Below are positions 15,213 to 21,673 of a stretch of 35,102 nt of DNA, piece after piece. Below the pieces are notes generated by a model. That model was not told the DNA's origin. It ran no database searches and worked only from the letters and a program-made list of their open reading frames with translations. The position numbers and the translations under genes are program-made. The number at the start of each line of letters is the position of its first letter. Positions within the stretch are counted from its first letter, which is position 1. Origin of the DNA: Rubrivivax sp. (GTDB taxonomy: Bacteria; Pseudomonadota; Gammaproteobacteria; Burkholderiales; Burkholderiaceae_C); contig JAEUPB010000047.1 in NCBI GenBank assembly GCA_016789955.1, forward strand, positions 1 to 35,102. The letters run 5' to 3'.

Positions 15213-15976
15213 CTGGCCTCGCCCAGGTACGCCTCGATCACCGCCGGATCCGCCGCCACCTCGGCCGGCGTGCCCGAGGCCAGGCGCTGGCCGAAGTTCA
15301 GCACGTGGATCTGGTCCGACAGGTCCATCACCATGCCGATGTCGTGCTCGATCAGCAGCACCGTCACGTCCCACTCCTCGCGCACGTCGAGGATGTAGCG
15401 CGACATGTCCTCCTTCTCCTCGCGGTTCATGCCGGCCACCGGCTCGTCGAGCATCAGCAGTCGCGGCTTCATCGCCAGCGCGCGCGCCAGCTCCACGCGC
15501 TTCTGCAGCCCGTAGCTGAGCGCGGAGACCGGCGCGTCGCGCCAGTCGGCCAGATGCAGCAGGTCGAGGATGCGCTCCTCGATCTCGCGCCGCAGCTCGG
15601 CCTCTTCGCGCGCGGCGCGGCCGGCGTACCACGCGGCCGCCAGCAGCCCGGTGGAGAGCGTGTGGTGAGCGCCGAGCTTGATGTTGTCCAGCACCGTCAG
15701 GCCGCGGAACAGCGCGATGTTCTGGAACGTGCGCGCCATGCCCAGCGCGGCGCGCCGGTTCGGCTTCACGCCGGTGATGTCGGCGCCGTCGAAGCGCACG
15801 CCGCCCTGCTGCGGGCGGTAGAAGCCCGAGATCACGTTGTACAGGCTGGTCTTGCCGGCGCCGTTGGGGCCGATCACCGAGGTCACCGTGCCCGGCTCGA
15901 CGGTGATCGTCACGTCGGTGAGCGCCTTCACGCCGCCGAACGCGAGCGACACGCCCTGCACCGCGAGCAGGCTCAT
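15209..15976 (-). CDS. livG: LivG-type ABC transporter ATP-binding protein
   Basis: A 255-residue ABC ATPase with Walker A GPNGAGKTS (36-44), the Q-loop ARTFQNIALF, a signature LSYGLQKRVE (153-162, the LivG form of LSGGQ), Walker B LLMLDEP (173-179) and the switch His in IEHDIGMVM (His211). The long insert after NIKLGAHH is typical of LivG. It is preceded by the muconolactone-isomerase-like gene, whose TGA overlaps this ATG (15973-15976), and followed by livH with the same kind of overlap. Confidence 0.92.
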   Translation of the reverse strand: MSLLAVQGVSLAFGGVKALTDVTITVEPGTVTSVIGPNGAGKTSLYNVISGFYRPQQGGVRFDGADITGVKPNRRAALGMARTFQNIALFRGLTVLDNIKLGAHHTLSTGLLAAAWYAGRAAREEAELRREIEERILDLLHLADWRDAPVSALSYGLQKRVELARALAMKPRLLMLDEPVAGMNREEKEDMSRYILDVREEWDVTVLLIEHDIGMVMDLSDQIHVLNFGQRLASGTPAEVAADPAVIEAYLGEAR

Positions 15977-16284
15977 CTCGCCGGGCCGCCGTGTTCCGGC
16001 GCGAACAGCGCCGTGTAGCCGGTCCACGGCAGGAGCCGCGAGACGTCGAAGGCGATCAGCCCGTCGCGCACCATCGGCAGCCGCGCCAGCGCCGCCTGCG
16101 CGTCGGCCAGGCTCTCGCACTCGAGCGTGACCAGCGAGCCGGGCCGGTCCGGGCACATCTGGATGCTGCGCACCACGCCTTCGCTGAGCAGCTGGTGCGC
16201 GGCCCGGGCCTCGGCGGCGGCGTGCGCGGCCAGCTGTTCCGGCGTGGTGCCCGGCAGGCGGCGCGAGAGCGCGACGAATTGCAC
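15973..16284 (-). CDS. Muconolactone delta-isomerase-like small protein
   Basis: A 103-residue ferredoxin-like protein. The pattern LVTLECESLADAQAALARLPMVRDGLIAFDVSRLLPW matches the second half of muconolactone isomerases (family pattern: SIFDVES...L...LPLF...I.VTPLARHP). MIases shift a double bond in the beta-ketoadipate pathway as a decameric ring. The first half is less typical, so it may be a related dimeric alpha/beta-barrel protein with another substrate. It lies 9 nt after the second Rossmann gene and overlaps livG by 4 nt, so it belongs to the same transcript. Confidence 0.6.
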   Translation of the reverse strand: MQFVALSRRLPGTTPEQLAAHAAAEARAAHQLLSEGVVRSIQMCPDRPGSLVTLECESLADAQAALARLPMVRDGLIAFDVSRLLPWTGYTALFAPEHGGPAR

Positions 16285-16293
16285 CGCCAGCCC

Positions 16294-16920
16294 CTAGCGC
16301 CGCAGCAGCCCGAAGGCGATGCCGCGGCCCATCTTCTGCACGATGGCGAGCTTGATCCACACCATCGCCGCCGGCTCGAGGTAGCGCGCGTCGGCCAGCC
16401 CGCCCAGGTCCAGCGGCTCGAAGCCGAGGTCGGCCGCCAGCCCCGCGGCCACGGTCTTCGCGCCGGCGTCGCTGCCGCAGTACACCATCGCCGCGCGGCC
16501 GCCCGGGTAGGCGGGCTGGGCCATGTTCTCCCAGCCGGTGGTGTTGAAGATCTTCACCACCTTCGCGCCCGCGGCCCAGCGCTGCACCTGCTCGGCGCCG
16601 CTGTCGGTGTGGCCGAGCGCGAGCCCGAACGCGGGCGTCAGCGGGTTGGTGGCGTCCAGCAGCGGCTTGCCGGCGAAGTCGCCCGCCGCGCGCAGCGCCT
16701 CCTCGGTGCCGCCCCAGGGCGTGGCCAGCACCACCGCGTCGGCGGCGGCCACGGCCGGCGCGATCGGGGCCGCGGCGGCGCCCGGCGTGCCGGCCAGCGC
16801 GGCGCGCACCTTGTCGCTGCCGGGGTTGCGTGCGGCGTAGGTGACGGCATGGCCCTGGGCGGCCCAGCCGCGGCCCAGCGCCTGGCCGACGGGGCCGGCG
16901 CCGATGATGGCGATCTTCAT
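16294..16920 (-). CDS. NADP oxidoreductase, F420-reductase-like Rossmann protein (copy 2)
   Basis: A 208-residue paralogue of the protein at 8926-9561. It starts MKIAIIGAGPVGQALGRGWA with the GxGxxG loop at residues 7-12, then VVLATPWGG, DATNPLTP and GHTDSGAEQVQRWAAGAKVV, then KIFNTTGWENM. The shared GHTDSG-EQVQRW block shows a common origin, but the N-terminal cofactor surroundings differ (AARNPGSDK against GVRDPAREK), suggesting different roles or partners. It lies 24 nt after a NIPSNAP gene and 9 nt before the MIase-like gene. Confidence 0.8.
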   Translation of the reverse strand: MKIAIIGAGPVGQALGRGWAAQGHAVTYAARNPGSDKVRAALAGTPGAAAAPIAPAVAAADAVVLATPWGGTEEALRAAGDFAGKPLLDATNPLTPAFGLALGHTDSGAEQVQRWAAGAKVVKIFNTTGWENMAQPAYPGGRAAMVYCGSDAGAKTVAAGLAADLGFEPLDLGGLADARYLEPAAMVWIKLAIVQKMGRGIAFGLLRR

Positions 16921-16944
16921 CTCGCGGTGCCTTTCTCTCGACGC

Positions 16945-17268
16945 TCAGCGGGCCCAGGCCCGCGGCGAGAACGCGGTCGGCTTCAGCAGCCGGTTCTCCT
17001 GGTGCGCGATCCACGGCAACGCGATCGCGCCCAGCCGCTGCCACTCGGGGTCGGCCCACAGCGCGGCGCGGCGGCGGTCGCGGTCGGCCGCGTCCTCGTA
17101 GGCCCAGGCCTGGATCAGCTGGTTCAGCACCCCGGTCTCGCTGGTGCTGTAGAAGATGCAGGTGCCGCAGTGCTTCGTCTGCAGCGGCAGGATCTCGGCC
17201 TCGCTGAGCTTGAGGAACTCGCCCAGCTTGCCGGGGTGGAAGGTGTAGATGCGCAGGTCGATCAGCAT
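16945..17268 (-). CDS. NIPSNAP-family protein (copy 2)
   Basis: A 107-residue NIPSNAP protein: MLIDLRIYTFHPGKLGEFL at the start, GVLNQLIQAWAYEDAADRDRRR in the middle and AHQENRLLKP near the end. It is a paralogue of 6866-7222. In this half of the operon the NIPSNAP gene stands directly before a Rossmann gene, and both families are repeated at the far end, so duplication of a NIPSNAP-Rossmann pair is likely. Enzymatic function is not established for the family. Confidence 0.8.
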   Translation of the reverse strand: MLIDLRIYTFHPGKLGEFLKLSEAEILPLQTKHCGTCIFYSTSETGVLNQLIQAWAYEDAADRDRRRAALWADPEWQRLGAIALPWIAHQENRLLKPTAFSPRAWAR

Positions 17269-17289
17269 GGTGTGGGTGCCTCGTGGTGC

Positions 17290-17838
17290 TCAGCCCTGCA
17301 CGCCGACCATGCCCGGGTTCCAGCCCTTGTAGAACTTCTCGTACACGTCGGGCGGCACGACGATGCCGGTGTGCGGGTCGCCGCCGTGGTCGAAGATGGC
17401 GACCATGCAGCCGTCGTGCGCGTCGAGGTTCTCGAAGGTGCGGAACACGCCCGCCGGCACGCTGATCACGTCGAAGGGCGCCAGCTCGAGCGACTCCTCC
17501 AGCGCCTCGCCCCAGTAGACGCGGAAGCGCGCGTTCAGCGGCATGAAGACCTCGTTGTACGGATGCGAGTGCACCGTGGGCCGGATGCCGGGGCTCAGCG
17601 TGCTGATCGACAGGTGGAAGTTGTGCGGCTGCGCGATCGGCGCCGGCCCGCCCAGCCGGCCCGGCGAGACCACGTACGAGACGCTGCGCTTGCCGGCCTG
17701 CTGCTTCAGGTCGGGGAAGGCGCCGGGGTCGCCCTCGCGCTCGGCGAAGCGCGCCACGCGCGCCAGCATCTCGGCGCGCGAGCACGGCGCGCTGTGGCCC
17801 GGCGTGCGCAGGTGTTCGGGGCGGACGGCAGGGGTCAT
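17290..17838 (-). CDS. Cupin-domain protein
   Basis: A 182-residue single-cupin protein. The first cupin motif is HSHPYNEVFMPLNARFRV (90-107), with His90, His92 and Glu96 as metal ligands. The second motif reads VPAGVFRTFEN (127-137), where Arg or Phe stands at the place of the last His ligand. Metal binding may therefore be incomplete, and a ring-cleaving dioxygenase role is not supported. Small cupins near CoA ligases can be isomerases, decarboxylases or binding proteins. It overlaps the CoA ligase stop as ATGA (17835-17838). Confidence 0.8.
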   Translation of the reverse strand: MTPAVRPEHLRTPGHSAPCSRAEMLARVARFAEREGDPGAFPDLKQQAGKRSVSYVVSPGRLGGPAPIAQPHNFHLSISTLSPGIRPTVHSHPYNEVFMPLNARFRVYWGEALEESLELAPFDVISVPAGVFRTFENLDAHDGCMVAIFDHGGDPHTGIVVPPDVYEKFYKGWNPGMVGVQG

Positions 17839-19958
17839 GCGGGCTCTCCGGTCGGGGCGGGCGCGCCGACGACCAGCGCGTCCAGTGCGTACGCGCCCTC
17901 GGGCCGCGCCAGCACGGGGTTGAGTTCGAGGCCGGCCACGGTGTCGCGGCTGGCCCAGGCGATGGCCGACAGCCGCGCCACCTGCTCGGCCAGCGCGTCG
18001 AGGTCGGCCGCCGGCGCACCGCGCCAGCCGCGCAGCAGCGCGGCCACGCGCGTCTCGGCCAGCATCGCGCGCGCGGTGGCGTGGCTCACCGGCGCCAGCC
18101 GCACCGACACGTCGCCGAGCAGCTCGGTCAGCACGCCGCCGGCGCCCACGGTGACCACCGGCCCGAACACCGGGTCGCGCTGCGTGCCCACCAGCACCTC
18201 CACGCCGCCCTGCAGCTGCCGCGCGACGAGAAAGCCCTCGAGCCGCGCGTGCGGCAGGCGCGCGGCCACACGCTGCCGCATCGCCGGCAGCGCCGCGCGC
18301 AGCGCCGCCTCGTCGGTCAGGCCCAGCGCCACGCCGCCGGCCTCGGTCTTGTGCGCGATGTCGGGCGAGACGATCTTGAGCACCACCGGCCAGCCGATGG
18401 CCTGCGCGGCGGCGACCGCTTCGTCGGCATCGTGCACCCGCCGCTCGGGCGCGAAGGCGATGCCGCGTGCGGCCAGCGCACGCTTCGCGTCGGCCTCGGT
18501 GGCCAGCGGGCCCTCCAGCGCCGTGGCCGAAGCTGCTTCCCGCGCCACGCCAACCGGATCGGCGTGAGCGGCCATCGGCAACAGCGCCGCCAGCGACCGC
18601 ACCGCGGCCGTCGGGTCGGCGTAGACCGCGACGCCGTGCGCTTCCAGGTCGGCGGTGATCGCCGCATCGGCCAGCCCGACCGCGGCGAACGGCGTGGCCG
18701 CGTGGCGCTGCCGCAGCGCCAGCAGCGGGGCGTGCAGCTGCGCCCAGTGCGCCGGGTTGCGCGGGATGTGCGCCAGGTAGCACAGCACCGCGTCGTAGCG
18801 CCGCGCCTCCAGCGCCACGCCGGCGATGCGCGCGTAGGCCGACAGGTCGCCCAGGATGCCGGCCGAGGTGTCCACCGGGTTCTCGCCGGCGGCCAATGGC
18901 GCGATCGCCTGCACCACCTGCAGCGCGGCCGCGCCGATGCCCGGCAGCGCGAGCCCGTGCGCCTCGGCCGCGTCGGCCGCGAGCACACCGATGCCACCCG
19001 AGGTGGTGACCACCAGCAGGTCGCGGCCCTGGGATCCCGCGGTGTGCGGCGCCGCCTGCGGCAGCGCCACCGTGGCCGCGTACGCGGCCTCGACCAGCGC
19101 CTGCAGGCTACCCGCGCGCCAGGCGCCGGTTTCGCGCAGCACGGCGTCGAACACGCGGTCCTCGCCGGCCAGCGAGCCGGTGTGCGTGGCCGCGGCGGCG
19201 GCACCGGCCTGCGACACGCCCACCTTCATCGCCAGCACGCGCTTGCCGGCCGTGCGCGCCGCGTGCAGCGCGGCCGCGAGCTTGCGGCCATCGCGGCAGC
19301 CTTCGAGCGCCACGACGATCAGCTGCGTTGCCGCGTCGTGCACCAGGAAGTCGATGCAGTCGGCGACGTCGACATCGAGCTCGTTGCCGGTGGCGACGAA
19401 GTGCGAGAAGCCCAGCCCGCGCTGCTGCGCCAGGCCGAAGAAGTACGAGCCGAACGCGCCGCTCTGCGTGGCCACGCCCACGCCGCCGGCGGCGGGCCAG
19501 GCGCCGTCGAGCGCGGTGGCGAAGGTGCCGAAGAAGCCGTCGGCGGTGTTGAACAGCCCCAGGCTGTTCGGCCCCAGGATGCGCACGCCGGCGTCGCGGG
19601 CCATTCGCTGCAGCCGCTGCAGCGCCTCGGCCGCGCCGGCGCCTACGCCGAAGCCCGACGAGAACACCTGCAGCGCCCGGGCGCCGCGCGCGATGCACTC
19701 GGCCGCGACCGCCGGCACTTGCGCCGCCGCCACCGCGACGATGGCCTGGTCGATCCCGCCCGGCACGTCGGCCAGGCTCGGGTACGCCGGCACGCCCTGC
19801 ACCTCGGCGGCGGCCGGGTTCACCGGCAGGATGCGGCCGCGATAACCGCCCTTCTGCAGGAACGCGAGCGGCCGGCCGCCCACCTTGTTGGGGTCGGAGC
19901 TGGCGCCGACGATCGCCACCGAGCGCGGCCGGAACAGCGGGTCGAGCGGGTGGGCCAC
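17835..19958 (-). CDS. Acyl-CoA synthetase, ADP-forming (acetate-CoA ligase family)
   Basis: A 707-residue fused alpha-beta NDP-forming acyl-CoA synthetase. Domains in order: CoA-binding Rossmann (PRSVAIVGASSDPNKVGGRP, 11-30), succinyl-CoA-ligase-like flavodoxin domains (ILGPNSLGLFN near 150; THTGSLAGEDRVFD near 260; TTSGGIGVLAAD near 320), and a C-terminal ATP-grasp domain (from about 480; GWPVVLKIVSPDIAHKTEAGG and VGTQRDPVFGPVV). It would activate the imported acid to its CoA thioester with ATP, giving ADP and phosphate, and is the most credible activating enzyme of the operon since the AMP-type homologue lacks key residues. It lies 9 nt after the enoyl-CoA hydratase gene. Confidence 0.88.
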   Translation of the reverse strand: MAHPLDPLFRPRSVAIVGASSDPNKVGGRPLAFLQKGGYRGRILPVNPAAAEVQGVPAYPSLADVPGGIDQAIVAVAAAQVPAVAAECIARGARALQVFSSGFGVGAGAAEALQRLQRMARDAGVRILGPNSLGLFNTADGFFGTFATALDGAWPAAGGVGVATQSGAFGSYFFGLAQQRGLGFSHFVATGNELDVDVADCIDFLVHDAATQLIVVALEGCRDGRKLAAALHAARTAGKRVLAMKVGVSQAGAAAAATHTGSLAGEDRVFDAVLRETGAWRAGSLQALVEAAYAATVALPQAAPHTAGSQGRDLLVVTTSGGIGVLAADAAEAHGLALPGIGAAALQVVQAIAPLAAGENPVDTSAGILGDLSAYARIAGVALEARRYDAVLCYLAHIPRNPAHWAQLHAPLLALRQRHAATPFAAVGLADAAITADLEAHGVAVYADPTAAVRSLAALLPMAAHADPVGVAREAASATALEGPLATEADAKRALAARGIAFAPERRVHDADEAVAAAQAIGWPVVLKIVSPDIAHKTEAGGVALGLTDEAALRAALPAMRQRVAARLPHARLEGFLVARQLQGGVEVLVGTQRDPVFGPVVTVGAGGVLTELLGDVSVRLAPVSHATARAMLAETRVAALLRGWRGAPAADLDALAEQVARLSAIAWASRDTVAGLELNPVLARPEGAYALDALVVGAPAPTGEPA

Positions 19959-19967
19959 GGCGCGGCC

Positions 19968-20771
19968 TCAACGTCCCGTGAAGACCGGCCTGCGCTTCTC
20001 GACGAACGCGGCCACCGCCTCGGCGTGGTCGCGCGTGAGCTGGCTCTGCGTCTCCAGCGACACGCCGTACTCGAAGGTGGCCAGCGCCAGCGACTTCAGC
20101 GTGTGGTTGATCGCCTTCTTCGTGCCGCGCAGCGCGAACGGCGGCAGCTTCAGCAGCCGGCCGGTGAGGTCGTCGATGCGCGCATCGAGCTCGGCATCGG
20201 GCACCGCGTGCGTGATCAGGCCCAGCCGCGCCGCCTCCGGCGCGCCGATGGTGTCGCCCAGCAGCAGCAGCTCCTTGGCCTTCTGGAAGCCGATCAGCAT
20301 CGGCCACATCAGCGCGCCGCCGTCGCCGGCCACGAGGCCGACCTTGACGTGCGGGTCGCCGATCACCGCGGTCTCGGTGGCGATCGCGATGTCGGCGTAC
20401 ACCGCCAGCGTGGCGCCCAGCCCGGTGGCGGCGCCGTTGACCCGCGCGATCAGCGGCTTCTCGAGGTCGAGGATCGAATAGAACAGCGCGCGCGCCTCGT
20501 TCACGGTGTCGTTCCACAGCGTGCGGTCGGCGATCTTGTCGGCCATCGCGCGGATGTCGCCGCCCGACGAGAACGCGTCGCCGGCGCCGGTGAGCACGAC
20601 GATGTCGCTGCCCTCGTCGCGCTGGGCATCGGCGAACACGCGCGAGAGTTCGTTGTGCATGCGCACGTTGGCCGCGTTCTTCACCTCGGGGCGGTTCATC
20701 ACCACCGTCAGCACGCGGCCGCGGCGCTCGAAGCGCAGGTGCTCGTAGCGCTCGAACCAGGCGTCGGCCAT
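19968..20771 (-). CDS. Enoyl-CoA hydratase/isomerase family protein
   Basis: A 267-residue crotonase-fold protein. It has the oxyanion-hole motifs AFSSGGDIRAM (about 66-76) and GAATGLGATLAVYADIAIAT (about 113-132), and GDPHVKVGLVAGDGGALMWP. The two Glu residues of classical hydratases (as in GGGCELA and the later PExxLG) are not seen; the HVKVGLVAGDGG form belongs to a distinct subfamily whose reaction is less certain. It would act on the CoA thioester made by the adjacent ligase. Its ATG shares one base with the SDR stop (TGATG), so the two are coupled. Confidence 0.85.
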   Translation of the reverse strand: MADAWFERYEHLRFERRGRVLTVVMNRPEVKNAANVRMHNELSRVFADAQRDEGSDIVVLTGAGDAFSSGGDIRAMADKIADRTLWNDTVNEARALFYSILDLEKPLIARVNGAATGLGATLAVYADIAIATETAVIGDPHVKVGLVAGDGGALMWPMLIGFQKAKELLLLGDTIGAPEAARLGLITHAVPDAELDARIDDLTGRLLKLPPFALRGTKKAINHTLKSLALATFEYGVSLETQSQLTRDHAEAVAAFVEKRRPVFTGR

Positions 20772-21523
20772 CAGCGGCCCCCGGCCACGGGCAGCACCGT
20801 GCCCGTGACATACGACGCCGCGCCCGACAGCAGCCAGACGATGGCCTCGGCCACTTCCTCCGGCCGGCCGGCGCGCTGCATCGGCATGCGCGTGGCGTAG
20901 CGCTGCAGGCGGCCGGCGTCACCGGCCTCGGCGTGGATGTCGGTCTCGATCAGCCCGCAGGCCACCGCGTTGACGCGGATGCCTTCGGTGGCCACCTCGG
21001 ACGCCAGGCCGTAGTTGAAGGCCTCGAGCGCCGCCTTCGCCGCCGCGTAGTGCACCAGCTCGCCCGGCGAGCCCGTGCGCGAGGCCATGGACGACACGTT
21101 GACGATGGCGCCGCCGGCGCCGCCGTGCTTCGTCGACGCGCGCCGCACGAAGGCCTGCGCGCACAGGAACGCGGCGTAGACGTTGACCTCGAAGGTGCGC
21201 CGCAGCACCGCCGGCTCCAGCGCCTCCACGCGGCCGATGCGGCCGGGCACGCCGGCGTTGTTGACGAGGCCCGCCACCGGCCCCAGCTCGCGGGCCACGC
21301 GATCGAACAGCGCGGCCACCTGCTCCGGCTGCGACACGTCGGCCTGCATCGCGGCGGCGTGGCCGCCGGCACGCCGGATGTCCTCGACCACCGCGCCGGC
21401 CGCCGCCTCGTTGGCGACGTAGTTCACCGCCACCTGCCAGCCCGCGGCCGCCGCCCGCCGCGCCGTGGCCGCGCCGATGCCGCGGCCGGCGCCAGTGATC
21501 AGTAAGATGGGGGGTGGGGACAT
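20771..21523 (-). CDS. Short-chain dehydrogenase/reductase, classical
   Basis: A 250-residue classical SDR. The NAD(P) loop is TGAGRGIG (10-17), NNAG is at 88-91, the active-site Ser is in NVSSMAS (142-148), and Tyr159/Lys163 are in HYAAAKAALEAF. C-terminal ASYVTGTVLPVAGG is normal. It oxidises or reduces a hydroxy/keto group, probably on a pathway intermediate. It is the first gene of the 18-gene operon. ATG 21523 was chosen because the Rossmann strand follows at once; no Shine-Dalgarno sequence is visible before it. An upstream in-frame ATG (21580) would overlap the FNR-type box and is unlikely. Confidence 0.9.
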   Translation of the reverse strand: MSPPPILLITGAGRGIGAATARRAAAAGWQVAVNYVANEAAAGAVVEDIRRAGGHAAAMQADVSQPEQVAALFDRVARELGPVAGLVNNAGVPGRIGRVEALEPAVLRRTFEVNVYAAFLCAQAFVRRASTKHGGAGGAIVNVSSMASRTGSPGELVHYAAAKAALEAFNYGLASEVATEGIRVNAVACGLIETDIHAEAGDAGRLQRYATRMPMQRAGRPEEVAEAIVWLLSGAASYVTGTVLPVAGGR

Positions 21524-21566
21524 GGCGGCCGGGGGAGGTGCTGCTCCGGGCCACTCTAGGCGCGCC

Positions 21567-21580
21567 TTGATGCCGATCAA
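21567..21580 (-). promoter_or_regulatory. Perfect FNR/Anr/DNR-type box upstream of the operon
   Basis: The sequence TTGATGCCGATCAA is a perfect match to the FNR-family consensus TTGAT-N4-ATCAA. It lies 44 nt before the start of the first operon gene. A -10-like TAGAGT is on the same (minus) strand at 21558-21553, only about 18 nt from the box centre, closer than in typical class II activation, so it could be a repression arrangement or the real promoter could differ. Binding is inferred from the consensus only. Confidence 0.5.
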
Positions 21581-21673
21581 AGATCGCGCAGGCGATGCCG
21601 GGTATCGGCGTTTCCGATGGCGGCAGGCCGCGGGTGCGTGTCGGGCGCCGTCGGCCTCGGCGCCCGCCGCCGG

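Noticed and set aside
17290-17838. The cupin as a ring-cleaving dioxygenase that would make the operon a meta-cleavage pathway
   Set aside because: The last His ligand of the second cupin motif is missing and the protein is a short single-cupin type, unlike gentisate or homogentisate dioxygenases.
18081-20900. A 939-codon plus-strand open frame opposite the CoA ligase and hydratase genes
   Set aside because: It is Arg/His/Gln/Gly-rich, has no family motifs and mirrors real genes; long antisense open frames are expected in DNA of this GC content.
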